Source of the DNA: Ananas comosus
Taxonomy: Eukaryota > Streptophyta > Magnoliopsida > Poales > Bromeliaceae
DNA length: 64,000 bases
Direction: 5' to 3'
Assembly (NCBI RefSeq): GCF_001540865.1
Contig: NC_033621.1
Span: 22,807,279 to 22,871,278, forward strand
Shown piece after piece: positions 12,436 to 28,149 of the stretch (position 1 is its first letter; each line of letters starts with the position of its first letter). The translations under genes and the position numbers were made by a program. The notes under the pieces were generated by a model. The model was given only the letters and a program-made list of their open reading frames with translations. It did not search any database and was not told the origin of the DNA.

Positions 12436-13265
12436 AGCTCCTGTTCACGGCGATGAAATCAGAGGAAAGGAGAAATTATTTTTTATCACCAACATTGATA
12501 AAGTTTGCTCATATCGAAAAGATATATGATTTTGAATCTTTGATTCAAACAAGAGTAAAGAATCACAAAGCATTTGGACCATTACAAATTTTTATCTACA
12601 ACAACATAACATATGACATTATACAGAAATAAGGCACATCAACTCGAACATTAGAATTTTTTTTCGGCAACAACATAGTATATAAAATCATAATTAAGAA
12701 GACATATCAAACTCAGCTTATTAAAAATAAGGGAGCAAAAACTCCGCTTATTCCCTATCGCAATTTTCGCCCCAAAAAGCTTAATTTGATTTTTTTTTTT
12801 TTTTAAATCACCAATTATGCAAAATTACTAAGTTTGATCGAATGCAAACAAGTTCGTTCCGTCCAAAGAGCTTACTTTGGTTCAACAAACCTCACCAACA
12901 GACCCAAAGAGACCTTTTTTTTAATCAAATCAAGCATTATAGGCCAAAATTGATACACAAAAAATAAGTTAGGGAGCTTTTCCGCATCAAATCGAAGTTA
13001 TTGGGCCACATCAAGAAGGAAAATTAGCGAATTTTTATGATTTTGGACTTAAAATTGTTACAATCCTCTTGCAGAAACAAAAGCTGGAGAAAAATTAGGG
13101 AGACAACGGGGGAGAGGAGGAGGAAGGGATCGAGATGGACCTTAATGCGGCTATAAGGAGGCGGAGGCGGAGGCGGAGGCGGAGACGACGAGGGAATGAG
13201 AAGGAGAAGAGGTGCCCTAGATCCGTTTCTCCTCTCTCTCTCTCTCTCTCTCCTAGGGTTTTTAC
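12436..13265 (-). promoter_or_regulatory. CFAP20 leader and core promoter region
   Basis: Upstream of the CFAP20 start the first ~600 bases are AT-rich, then a GC/CT-rich block spans 13,080-13,270. On the gene strand that block reads AAACCCTAGG followed by (GA)n, then a C-rich tract from (GGCGGA)n at 13157-13184 on the plus strand. AAACCCTA plus GA-rich leaders are common in plant housekeeping genes. A leader intron between the two blocks is likely but its sites were not determined. Confidence 0.4.
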
Positions 13266-13299
13266 TCCCTCTCCTCGTCGAAGGCTCGAAGCTCAACGA

Positions 13300-14258
13300 A
13301 GGTTCTGGAGGATGAATGGTTCGGGACGGGTTCGGTTCGTTTTGGTACACTTTGGTTCCCGGTCCGGAGCCAAATTGGGCCTTGGGCCCGTTCTTCGGAA
13401 TCCACAACGCAACCTCTTCCTCGGTCCATAGAGCTTCTCAGCAGTTGCCTGGACCTGGTGCACCACGTCATCCGTGTGATCCCGTAGCCATCAACAAAAA
13501 TTCTCAGCATATTAGATAGATGGACGGTGGAGATTTATGGAGGGATGGGGATGGAGGGCAAGGGGCTGCTTGGTCCATATATTACGTGGTGTACCATATG
13601 CAGGCAACTAATTCCCAGTTGGCCTGGGGATTAAAACAAAATGTATGGAGATTACCTCAACTTTAAAACTCTCTTTAAAACAAAATGTATGGAGATTACA
13701 ATGGCCCTTTCAGCTACATTTTTTTCCCTTTTTAATTAAACTCTCTTTAACTCTTAATTTTCAGAATTAGGTTATTTTATACAATTAAAATTACAAATTT
13801 CATCAAATTTATTAATAATTCCATCAATTTTAAACAACTAATAATTATTAGATCTGTTAAATTTAACAAAATTTTAAATCTTTACAAAACTAGATAAACC
13901 ATGAGATCAATTACTACATTACAGAACTTAGCAGAGAAATTCTTCTTATTTCCATACACTTAAACAAAAGCAAAGCTTCATCACAAATCTACCAGCAACA
14001 ATACATTGTACCACTTCTGCTTTTAGACAAATTACCCATAATCACTTACACCACATATATATATATATATATATATATATGGCAGTTTCCTAAGTTCTTA
14101 ATATTTATGATTTATTAACAGCCAAACCCCACTTACATAAGACAATACCAAGAAAACAGCAACTACTGTCCGAGAATTTTCCGCTAATTCGAAGGTTTTC
14201 TAGACTGCAGAGAGCTAAATAATTCAGACACCAGCAGGAAGCTCCGATCTGTAACTTC
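13300..14258. other. intergenic spacer with MITE remnant and (TA)n
   Basis: No gene seen. Near 13636 and 13681 the ATGTATGGAGATTAC end motif of the Mutator-type MITE appears twice, 45 bases apart. A (TA)n microsatellite covers 14056-14080. The last part probably contains the CYSTM 3' untranslated region. Confidence 0.5.
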
Positions 14259-17200
14259 TTAGAAGCAGCATTCTTCGAGCACACAGCAGCAGCAAAGCGC
14301 AGCCAAACTGTAAAACGAACAGAGAATAGTCAACTTCGAATCAACTGAAAAGAAACTGTAAGTTCTAGGATTTGCAAGAGTAATCGACTAGAGCGAGCGA
14401 AAAGTAACGTCGGAGAATTGAAAGTAATTCAATTTAGTGCTGCTGTTAATATACAGAATATGATGACCACGAAAACAAAATTTTTGCAACTGTAAAACAT
14501 GTTTCTAGAAATCTGGTCTAGCGAGGAAATAAGCTGATATGAACATGAAAATGAATCTGAAACACGGTCAGAGAACAAAGTTTGTAGTACTAAAATGTAG
14601 CAATGGACCAATCCAGATATCATATTATTCAGACAACCCAGGCCATTGTACCCGAATTTGACGCAGCAGTTCAGATAGTTAAATACATGATAGTAACAGC
14701 ATAACTTCAATCCATTTTAATCTTTTTGCGCAGAGTCCAGAACCCATCCTTATTTCTACCAGTTTTTTTTTACTTTTTTTCTCGCTCTTATCGGCCGTGA
14801 ATCACGCATAAGCCAAATTACTCAAATGCCTCTATGCATTCCAAACACGCCCCATATCAAGCTAAGATAACCTAGCCCTATGTAACCATCAGTAATAACA
14901 ACACACAAATTTAGAAAAAAATTTAAAAAAGTTCTTGCGAATATCTGATATCTGATATTTATTGATGAAATCAATTAACTAGTTTACCCCCTTCTCGAAC
15001 TAAACACAAATTACAAGTTTGTGCACCTAAAGATACTGAGCTTCTAAACATCCAGCAACCCAAAGGGGAAAAAAATCAAACATCCAAATTGACAACGAGT
15101 TCTTGAACTTCAAAATATATGTTATGAACAAAAGGTAAAAATGTGTGGAGGCGCCCTCAACTATAGGTCAATTTCAAACAGTCTCTTCAGCCATTTTTCT
15201 TTTGATTGACACCCCCACCAAACTTTTGATCAATTCTTTCATTTTTAAGTTATCTCCATCAATTAAATCAAATTGTGTTATTTTCACTGTTCTGAGCACA
15301 TTTTCAATTTACAGAACTAAAAATACCGCTGACAATTAACAACTGATAGCCAGCAAAATCAATAAATTTTAACAAATCTTCGATTCAGTTCACCGAATAA
15401 CTCAAATCAAAACAACTAGTGGTTGAGGGGGCATCAATCAAAAGAATAGTATTTGAGAGATTGACGTTGCTTTATATTACATGAAACAATTGTTTTTCTC
15501 TAAAAGCTTAATCTAGCATAGAACGGTGATTTTATATTTATATATTTAGCACTTTCCCTCATGTCTGGCTCGAGACTTTCGTTTAGCCCATAACATGGAC
15601 TTGAATTAAATCGTAAACAATCAATTATGCTAAAACATGGCGGGACTTGAACTCAGAGATCTTGCTCTGATATCATATTAAATATAAAATATAAAAACAC
15701 TTTGAATCCGAAAAAGGAGAAAAAGGAGAAGGAAAAATGCATGTGAGGTTCATACCATCCTTTTAAGAATGAGGGGCAAAAATCGTCATCATGCCTATGG
15801 CTGTGCTGGTGTATGTGAGATTGAGGTGGTGGCGGTGGAGGGTACCCCTCATAGAAATACCCTTGGTAACCGGGCGGCGGCGGAGGGTAAGCACCACCGG
15901 GCGGCGGCGGATAAGGCGGCGGAGGATAAACTCCTCGCGGCGGCGGCGGCGGCGGCGGCGGCAGAGAACCATATGGTGGAGGTGGAGCAGGGTAAGGATG
16001 TGACACTCCTGCATATGTTAAACCAAATTGAACTACACAATACTAAAACTCATCATCTAATAGTTCTTCCTAAAATGTCGAATTTTGATGGAATTTTCAA
16101 TCTAACTTACAACAACAACTCCAATTAAACAAGAATAGATAATAGGGGATCTATTTTGAGTGGATCTACATATAATTTTGACTAGATATCATAACAACAG
16201 GAACTTTACTACTTCAATAAAGGAAAAGATGAAAAAGAAAAAAGAAAGGAAATTGAACATCTGGAAGCATCTGCAGGTTTGTAAACTAATCGATCTGAAA
16301 CAATTTTATAACTCTACTAGCTTCTTTAACATTAAGGTATCGTTTGGTTCGAGGATAAGCAAAAAGTGGCTATTCCAGGGATAGGTATAAATTGAGGTAG
16401 AAGCAGGGATTAGATCAATTTTGCGTTTGGATGAAAATTGGCCTATTCTTGGGATTAAAAAAAATAGCGTTTGGTTAGGTAAGATAGAATAAGAAAGATA
16501 GTGGATTTTTATAAATAAAAAATAATCATATTATCCTCTTATTATATTGAAATTTAAATTTTAAAATTTCAAACTTTAAATTTAAGATCAAATTTAAATT
16601 TAATAAATATAAAATATCAAATTTTAAATTTCAAAATTAAAATATCAAAATTAAAATTTATAATTTATAATTTATAATTTAAAATTATAAACTTTAATTT
16701 TGAGATTATAAATTATAAATTTTAAAAATTTAAAATTTTAATTTTTAAAATTTTAAAATAAGAATAGGGGTGGGAACAATTAATAAAAATAATTTATTAT
16801 AATAACTTTATAGATTTTTTTAAAAATTCTACTTAAACTTAAATTTAATAAAAAGAATTTATTATAATACTTAAATATAATTTATTATAAATTTTATTAT
16901 AATATTTAAATATAAATAATATGTATTAATATAGTATAATTAATAATTTTATAATAAAAATAATGTATTATAATATATAATATATTATATTTATATGCTT
17001 TAGTTTTAATTCAATTTATAATTTTAATTAAGTTTGAAATTAAGCATTGAAATAGCGCTATTCCACCAAAATGGTGGAATAACAAATTCCTTGCTATCCC
17101 GGGATAATCGGGAATAGCAAGGTTTGACCGGGATAAAATATCCCGGCCAGTTTTCATTCCGTTTGGCGGAATAGCGGGGATAACTTTCGTTATCCCCGCT

Positions 17201-17467
17201 TATCCCCCCAACCAAACGGGGCCTAAATGTTTAGATCAGCAAACCCTAATTGACCCCACAAAGCCCATCATCTTAATTTGGACTAAGCAACCCATGTAGG
17301 GCTCAAATCAAGCAAGCAGTGGCAGAATCCAAGAGAATATCAGAATAATTTTATGTGAGGTAAAAGATTGTTTCTTTTTCTTTTTCTTTTTCTCTCTTTT
17401 TTCTTCTTTTTTTTTTTTTACCTGGTGGAGGGTAGGTTTCCTGAGGGGGAACTTGTTGATAGCTCAT
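14259..17467 (-). CDS. CYSTM-family proline-rich membrane-tail protein
   Basis: Minus-strand exons 17467-17422, 16008-15756 and 14307-14259 join in phase to encode about 115 aa. Residues 1-16 read MSYQQVPPQETYPPPG. Residues ~17-85 are a Pro/Gly/Tyr-rich head (PPPPYP and PPPPGYQG runs), then a His-rich patch (HIHQHSHRHDDD). The C-terminus FLKGCLAALCCCCVLEECCF is the cysteine-rich transmembrane (CYSTM) module. Family members are small stress-responsive tail-anchored proteins, and WIH proteins of this group act in germline cell fate. The CYSTM module is created only after splicing: TG of the Cys codon is in exon 2 and T in exon 3, which supports the model. A run of CAGAAG hexamers (plus-strand CTTCTG, 17475-17502) lies just upstream of the ATG. 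Confidence 0.92.
15134..15470. repeat. 3'-truncated Mutator-type MITE copy in the CYSTM intron
   Basis: Starts GGTAAAAATGTGTGGAGGCG with the CCCTCAACTATAG block of the intact copy at 7507, and carries the TTTTGATTGACACCC internal block in both orientations. The right terminal repeat is missing, so the limit is approximate. It lies in intron 2 of the CYSTM gene. Confidence 0.55.
16336..17223. mobile_element. PIF/Harbinger-like MITE in CYSTM intron 1
   Basis: An 888-bp AT-rich non-coding element flanked by TAA (16333-16335 and 17224-17226), the 3-bp target typical of PIF/Harbinger. The ends GGTATCGTTTGGTTCGAGG and, complemented, GGCCCCGTTTGGTTGGGGGG form imperfect terminal inverted repeats. 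Subterminal GGGATAA blocks repeat in both orientations and can form hairpins near 17177-17203. A second copy lies at 30223-31187 and an inverted relative at about 48222-48812. No transposase reading frame. Confidence 0.8.
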
Positions 17468-18223
17468 TTTCTGCTTCTGCTTCTGCTTCTGCTTCTGCTT
17501 CCTCTTATTTTTCTTTTTGGATTGAGTTTTTCTTGGTTGAGAGGGTGAATAAAAGGCTTGGAGCAGTACAGCAATTAAGACTCTTTTGGGGCTTCAGCCA
17601 ATAGATACTTAGCTGTCTCATGTACTAACTACTATGTATTCTACACAAATTGGCTGGACATGGACTACCAAGTCAGCTGTGGACCACCAGTTTTGCTGTG
17701 GTATCTCATCTCACATATTATTGAATCTCATCATTCCATATAATAATAAGGGTAAATTCACAAACAATAAGATATGTAATATTTTGGTTGTTAAATTTTA
17801 CTTTATTATAATTTTTAGCTTAAATTTTTATTATAATCAAATCAAATAATTTAATTTAATTAATTAAATTTTAATTAACTAAATTAGATAATAAAATTTA
17901 ATTATAATAATTTAAAAACTTTAAGTAAAAAGTTTTAAAAAATTAAAATTTGAGGTCAAACGTGCAATTTATCCAAATAACAATGCTTGTCCTACAGTGT
18001 TCTAGAGAAGCAGCTTACCAAATCCCCCAACCCACTCGAGACCTTTCCTCTCCCCACTGCTCGTACCCTCCCCCTTCTTCCGCCACGCCGCGGAAGGGGA
18101 CGAAACCCTAAGACCACATCCAATCCTAGGGTTTCCTCCTCTCCCCTTCTCTCTCTCTCACAGATCCATTTCTAGGGTCTCTCCTCGCCTTCCTCTTCGT
18201 CGAGATCCTCGGGTACGGGAGAG
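17468..18223. promoter_or_regulatory. bidirectional promoter region, CYSTM / UBC27
   Basis: These 756 bases separate two divergent start codons. The CYSTM side has (CTTCTG)n. The middle is AT-rich and the UBC27 side is GC/CT-rich. A telo-box AAACCCTAA at 18103-18111 and CCTAGGGTTT near 18126-18135 sit 90-120 bases before the UBC27 ATG, as in many growth- and translation-linked plant genes. No convincing TATA box. Confidence 0.5.
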
Positions 18224-21984
<3,761 letters not shown>

Positions 21985-23066
21985 AGCTCCGCTAGTACTG
22001 TAAATGAAAATTATGCATGCTAATGCACTCTGAAAACCTCATGCCTTATTTCATCCTCTAACTCTTCATAGTACTAATCATGGCGATAGATTACGGAAAT
22101 TTAAGTTTCTCTTCGCATGGAGGAGAAGGTGCTTCTTTTATGTACTACTCTATGCTTCTTTGTGTACTATTCATTTGTAGTTCCCTTTCTCCCCATAATT
22201 TGAACCCCTATTTTGTTGTCCATGGGCAGCGGGCACTCAAATGAGAAATCAAAGCAGTATATGTGAGGTAATGGCTTCTTTTCTTTTACTTTGAATAGCA
22301 ATGATGGTCATTCTCTTTCCACCAACAAAGTAGGTGCTATTTGAGAATGCGTTCTTTCAAACCAATTGCTTTGAATTTACCCCTAACACTTCTCGCCGTT
22401 GGAAACTCTTGGCTTAAAAGAGTCAACATTCCGTCTCGTGTCGGAGGCTAAGTTAGGTCGAATCATGTTTGATTTGGTCGGAGGCAAGATTGGGCCTAGG
22501 CACAATCGTTAATGGTCAGGGCTAAGGATCCAACAGGAGTCTCCTAGCATATGGATACTAATTGATTGGAGATTTTCATCGTTGTTTCATTGCATCGAAT
22601 GAGTAGAGTTTACTGGAAAAGTGCTTTTGATTATTTTGGGTGGCTTTAAAGTGTGAAAACGGTGCGAATGCAGGCCTTAGAATGGCTTGGAACACTCAGC
22701 ACCTATGTTGGTATTCTTTTCTCCAACAGTATCTAATGTTGTATAAGTCTGGGAAGAATTTTATATATCACATCAATCTAGCAAATCGAGTACCCACAAT
22801 TTAAAAATTCGCTCTACAGCATGTGCGATCACGTGCAAAATCTGAATTTTCTTATACCCCCTTTGAAGTGCTAAAATCCATGTCCTATGAAGTGGATCAA
22901 AAGTTGAATACTACGGTCTCCAGGAAGGCCTATGAAAATATGAATTTTGTAAGGGTGCATATTTAAAACTAAAGCCTAGGCATTTATCTTCAGTAAGATA
23001 TTTGTCGTGTGGAGTAAACATCATGTCTCCATCTATTATAATAACAACTTGTTTTTCTTGTTTAAC
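21985..23066. other. UBC27 3' region and spacer
   Basis: The first ~200 bases are probably the UBC27 3' untranslated region. Beyond that no gene, domain or structured element was recognised. Confidence 0.4.
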
Positions 23067-23115
<49 letters not shown>

Positions 23116-23655
23116 AGGCTGGTATAATATCGGTAACATGGAGGTCTCCGTACTATCAAGTTGTTTTCAATGATGCGGCTTTTAAATCGACGATTGGATC
23201 CGTTAGACATGCTCTACACTATTAAAAATATTTAAAAATTAAATTTCATAATTTTTTAACACATTTACCTATGAAATGAGTAGTCTAAAAATAAACGGCA
23301 GGAAATAAAAATCTTACAAAAAATGATGAAAAAAGACTTGAATTTAAGATTGGAGATACTGATCTTACTCTAAATAGTGAAAAAAAATTTTTATAAAAAA
23401 TTTACCAGATTTGGATTATTTTTCACCGTTAAATTCACAAACGTATCACATCTACCATTAAAATTGTCAATTTTGAGACCTTTTGATCACTAGTCAAATG
23501 ATGTTGAAAAATTATGAAATTTAATTTTCAAATACTTTTAATAGTGTAGATCAAGTCTAATGGAACCGATCGTTGATTTGAAAGATACATCATTGAAAAC
23601 AACTTGATAGCACGGAAGCCTCCGTCTCCGTACTACCAACAGGATACTAGCTTAG

Positions 23656-23714
<59 letters not shown>
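23067..23714. mobile_element. palindromic MITE bounded by inverted (TA)n(GA)n tracts
   Basis: A 648-bp foldback. The left end is (TA)n then (GA)n and GCTAGGCTGG; the right end is the mirror, GATACTAGC, (CT)n and (TA)n. Inside, arms of ~150 bases match: GGTCTCCGTACTATCAAGTT and GTTTTCAATGATG on the left, and their complements on the right. The core repeats TAAAAATATTTAAAAATTAAA-like sequence in both orientations. Diverged relatives occur at 44.02-44.21 kb and 47.71-48.22 kb. No coding capacity; superfamily not determined. Confidence 0.75.
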
Positions 23715-24836
23715 AAATTTTATGAAGGGTAAGAGAGAATAATTGCCCCAGGAAAAAAAGGGAGGGCAAAATTCTATCTTGGAAAAGAAAATGATGTTTA
23801 ACCCAGCTAAATTTATTATGTGGAGTAAAATGTATAAAATTAATCATATTCAATGTATTCTTCATCTGCTCATGGCAGTTCCTGCTTTCTAAATAATACA
23901 GTGTCCTCAAAGAAAAGGCCCAAATGGATCTAACATAGCAAAGAAGCAATAAGATAATTAAAGATGATGTGATTCTTGCCTCAAGGTAGAGAAATCCAAA
24001 TATATGAAGTTTAAAAACACAAGCACACTCTCTCTCTCTAGAGCTCTGGTAAAGTCATTGATGAAGGAAGACAAAGCCCACAGGCAGGCTGACCACAGCA
24101 TTAAAGCTCAGCTTTATGTCACTGCATTTGGTCTTTCCTTCCCTATTTCTCCACATTCATTTGCATTGAATGGCCTGCCCCTTGCAGTGCACCTCCCCAG
24201 TCCCTACTCTCATTCTCTCTCCCTGACTCACTACTGGTTCTCCCCTGAGAAGCCAATAAACTGCCTGTGCATTGCTCATTAATGTTCTGACACATCACAT
24301 TTCCTCCGCATTGTGTGTGTGTGTTGTTCCATTCCCCTTCTTATCTGCTGTAAGTATGCTCTACAAGAAAGAAATTTAAGTACATAAGTAGGGAGGTGAA
24401 AACCATGAATTTCAAGCATTGACTCTTTCATTTTGCTAGGTATTAGGTAAGGAAACATTTGGACATAAATGAGAAGATCATTGTGACATAAGACCCCATC
24501 AATCCTAAGCTACTATCCTATTACAACCATATGAAAAAATTACCACAACTAAGAAGCTAGATAAACAAAACTTGGTTATATTTCAAGTCAAAGGCAAAGA
24601 AAAAGACAGAGGGAGAGAATAATGCAGTTACACAACATGGATGCCTCATGCTTCTTGTATGCTTCTCTGATCTGCAGCAAAATCACCACATAAGTACACA
24701 AATACTTAGAGAGTTGATCAGTAGTTACATGATGGAGATATGACAAAAAGACAACAAACCCCCCTGGAAAGACCATCATAACCTCAAAGACCCATGAATC
24801 CCAAAATCCATAAATCTTATAGGCCAAACAGTAAAA
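23715..24836. other. spacer downstream of DRB2-like gene
   Basis: No gene recognised. An open frame of 92 codons on the plus strand from 24004 has CT-rich low-complexity content, no known domain and no splice context, and is regarded as chance. The stretch next to 24837 probably contains the DRB 3' untranslated region. Confidence 0.4.
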
Positions 24837-26633
24837 TCACCATTCAAATACATAAAATTGGCTCCTTGTTTGTAAACCTCTTCCCTCCTCATCACAACTG
24901 GAGACTCTTGAGCTTGGAAGAGGCATCTGAGGTCTCTCCTCCCCCTCTTTCCCGGCCATTGTAGTAGTAGTATTAGTATTACTCACCGGAGTGCGCATCG
25001 GCGGCGAAGCGCATACGGGGATCACCGACCGCACGTTCACGGCCGGGGCCATCCCAGCCGCGCGATATCCACCGCTGGAGATCACACCTGGGACTTGAAT
25101 TGCCTTGCAATCCCCCAAACAAGGGGCCTTGATTGAAGTATGGCTAAATGTGCTAGCACTTTGATCCAAAACTCTAATGAACTTAGGAAGTGCTTTTGCA
25201 ACAAGCTTTTCTCCTTTATCCTTGTTTGCCTCCTCAAAGAGAGAACTGTGGGGAATTGGCGTAGGGATAGGTGAAATATTGTTCTTATTGTCCTTGGATT
25301 GGGGCAGTATTGGTGGGAGCACAGGGGGAGCCAAGATGCGTATGTTTGGTGGATGTGGGTGTGTTGGGTGGATTGAAGAAGCTTCAGATGAAGGTTCCAG
25401 TGGTTTCCATGAATGTTTATAGGATGAGGAAGTAGTAGTAGTAGTAGTAGTAGCAATAGTACTACTTGTGGAAGTGTTTAAGATCTCTCTCCTCTTGTGG
25501 TGTTGAGACATGCTCCTTGGCTTCATTGGCTTGGCCTCCTCCTTGGGCTTGAAATTTGAGAGCACCCTCTCTACAACCACATGTTCTTGCTCTTCACTGC
25601 ACTCAGTAGACTCCTTTTTCTCTTGATTGGAACAAGAACCCAAATCTGGCACTGGAAAAAAAAAAAAAAAAAACAAATCATATGTCTGTGCAAAATTTGA
25701 GTTCAAATTGGAGAGTTCAAAGTTAAAACAATGAGAAAAAAAACTAACTAAAAAAAGAGGAAAACTTCAATTTCCAGAGTCCAAAAGAGGGACAAAACCA
25801 TATAATAAGAAAAGAGTAATAACTACTCTTAAAAGAAGTTAAAAAGAAGAAGTGCTTTTAGTAAGGGCTTTCTTTCTTGTCCCCCAAAGAAATTTACTTT
25901 GCTTGAGAGCAGTCCAGGCAGCCAGTGCAGCATTCTTCTCTGCCTGCTTCTTGGTCTTTGCCGAGTCACCGGTGAATGTCCAGCCTGCAATCTCCACAGT
26001 GCTGGTGAAGATGGGCTGGTGGCCTGGCCCTGACCTCACTGTTGTGTAGAGAGGCAGCTTCAGCCCTGCTCTATGTGCTGTTTCTTGCAGCAGGTTCTTG
26101 TACACCCCAGTCTCATCCTACAAACAAGTAAAATTGAGATGGCTATTGTATTATTCTTGGATGAAGTGTTATCTGACTAATACTTTTAGAAGAATCATTA
26201 TGTTAGAATTCTCCGCGGAATTCTTTGTACAGTATTACAGTCTCCACTTTTAGCCAAACAGATATAACCATACTTTTCTATATCCAAATGTCACAAGTTG
26301 TACTACGTACGAACTGATGATCGTGACGGTTGCTGAAAGTAGAAGCAGAAGTGTGTCTTGCATGTAAGTATAGGTATGTAGACTTACGAGGACGCGGGCG
26401 GCGAGGGAGGTGGAGGGGGCGCGGACGGAGAGGTTGGAGAGGGCGACCTCGGCGGCGGCGTGCTCGGCCTGGCGGAGGGTGGTGCAATTGCTGGGCCCGA
26501 CGAAGACCTCGCCGTTGAAGTTGACGGACGCCTTGAACCGCGGCGCGTGGTCCGGCCCTTCCCTCACGCATGCATACGACGGCAGGCTGAAGCAGCTCCT
26601 CTGCGCCAGCTCCTGCAGCTGGTTCTTGTACAT
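24837..26633 (-). CDS. double-stranded RNA-binding protein, DRB2-type
   Basis: Coding exons 26633-26388, 26117-25898 and 25651-24837 join in frame (426 aa). Residues 1-70 are dsRBD1 (MYKNQLQELAQRSCFSLPSY to RQAEHAAAEVALSNL). Residues ~87-154 are dsRBD2 (VYKNLLQETAHRAGLKLPLY to KKQAEKNAALAAWTALKQ). Both have the two-helix plus beta-sheet layout with the Lys-rich helix 2 start. The long third exon is a low-complexity tail with a Ser/Thr run encoded by a (GTA)n microsatellite and the conserved DRB tail motif APAVNVRSVIPVCASPP. This is the plant DRB2/DRB3/DRB5 clade, whose members bind dsRNA in small-RNA biogenesis and antiviral or chromatin silencing. Which paralogue cannot be fixed by eye. The exon 2 end (CAAA|GTAAAT) was chosen because reading on gives a stop after 13 codons. 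Confidence 0.92.
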
Positions 26634-26663
26634 CCCTCCCTCCCTCCCTCCCTCCCTCCCTCC
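26634..26663 (-). promoter_or_regulatory. (GGGA)n leader next to the DRB start codon
   Basis: On the gene strand seven consecutive GGGA units precede the ATG (plus strand CCCT repeats). Four or more GGG runs with one-base loops are the textbook pattern of a very stable parallel G-quadruplex, and in the mRNA it would sit against the initiation codon. Effect on translation is inferred. Confidence 0.6.
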
Positions 26664-27530
26664 GTGTCCCTACGCTGCAGATTGCGTTACGTGCGGTAAA
26701 AATTTATGACGAAAGAAAACATCTCGTTTATTTCCGAAAGTTGATATCATATTGTGCGTATAGCAATGAATATGATAAAATATCTCGATATTTTTCACGC
26801 AACTGTTGTTCACTTGATAGCGCTAAACAGGTCTCAATACCAAGCGGCCGACCCTTCAACTTTTCAAGACAAATGATTATTTTTTATACGGTGTCAGAGA
26901 TTCTAATCTTTAAATCTCACCAGACTCATGCTTCAGTTTTCACTAATTGCGTAAAAAATTGTAATCGAATTACAAGAGAAAAAAACATCATGTACAAAAT
27001 TATTACGAAGGAACCACAGCATGGCTCAAATCGAAAAAACTAAAAGCCAAAAGTTCAAGAGAGTTAAAAAAAAAAAAAAAAATGTAGTATATGTATGTGG
27101 GAAACATAGGCCCGTTATTTCTAAAAACTAAAGCTACGGTATTAACCATTTATAGACGATACTTTTTATTTTGAAATACTAAACTACATAAATAAATAAA
27201 CAGAAGATGAGATATAACAGTATCTACTTAAAAATTTTGAAAAAAACAGTATTTCTACTCATTTAGATATTAGGATGTGGATTAACAAACAAACCCAAAG
27301 CAAGAACAATCATACAAACATAAAGCACAACTAATTCATGGCACAAAAGAAGGGGACAAAAAAAAAAGAAAGAGAGAAAATGATCAACTTAAGTTGCATA
27401 AAAAGAGCAACCCAGTGGTGGAATATGAACAAAAATGGAGTACTCACCTTTTGAAAAAGTAACTAGATTGGAGAGATAAAGTATGTGTAGCTCTCTCTCT
27501 CTCTCTCTCTCTCTTAAGAGCTTATGGGCT
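26664..27530 (-). other. DRB leader exon and 5'-UTR intron
   Basis: A strong donor on the minus strand (TCAAAAG|GTGAGT, last exon base 27448) and an acceptor (AATCTGCAG|CGTAGG, first exon base 26674) predict a 773-bp intron within the 5' leader. The upstream non-coding exon carries a (CT/GA)n tract (about 27491-27514). The transcription start is not determined; it is likely near 27.5-27.7 kb. Confidence 0.55.
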
Positions 27531-28149
27531 TCATGATGAAAGAGAAAGAGAGAATGAATGGTGGTTTGGTTGTTTTGGATTGGGAGATACATACAACAAC
27601 ACTACTCTTTTGTTTGAGTTCTCATATCTCAATGGGAGGAGGAGAAGGAGATTTGTGAATTGTGATTATTATTTAAGGGGTCTCTTTTTCTTTTTCTTTT
27701 TCTTTTTCTTTTTTTTTTCCCTTTTTTTTTATTTTACTGTTCTCTGGGGTTCTGTATTTAAGCAGCACTGTTTCCAATTAGAGCACTGGTCTCTAGTAAT
27801 AGATGTAGAGACTCATTAGATATTCATGCACCCAGTGTATCATGCACTACACTTTTAAAATTGTCGCGCCAATAATATTTACCAAAACAAATATGCCGAA
27901 CGATTCATTTTATCACACCAATTCTATCATATTCTTAATAATTTTTTACTATTAAAATCTCAATAATTGTATAAATTTTTGGATCTTATCTATAAAACCA
28001 AATAGTAATTTTATACAATTTTAATCTTATAGCAGTTCTAATTTGGTTCTAAAATTAGACATTATATGAGTTATTTTAATGTTGTAGATCATTATTGTTG
28101 GATTAGATCTTAATTTTAAAAATAAAAATATAGGTTAAGATCAATTATT

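Noticed and set aside
13135..13519. Arg-run open frame on the plus strand and its reverse
   Set aside because: Produced by (GGCGGA)n and (CT)n repeats in the CFAP20 leader region; no family similarity.
24004..24282. 92-codon plus-strand frame and possible miR408-like TGCACTGC string on the complement
   Set aside because: The peptide is low complexity; the microRNA resemblance covers only about eight bases and no matching hairpin arm was found.
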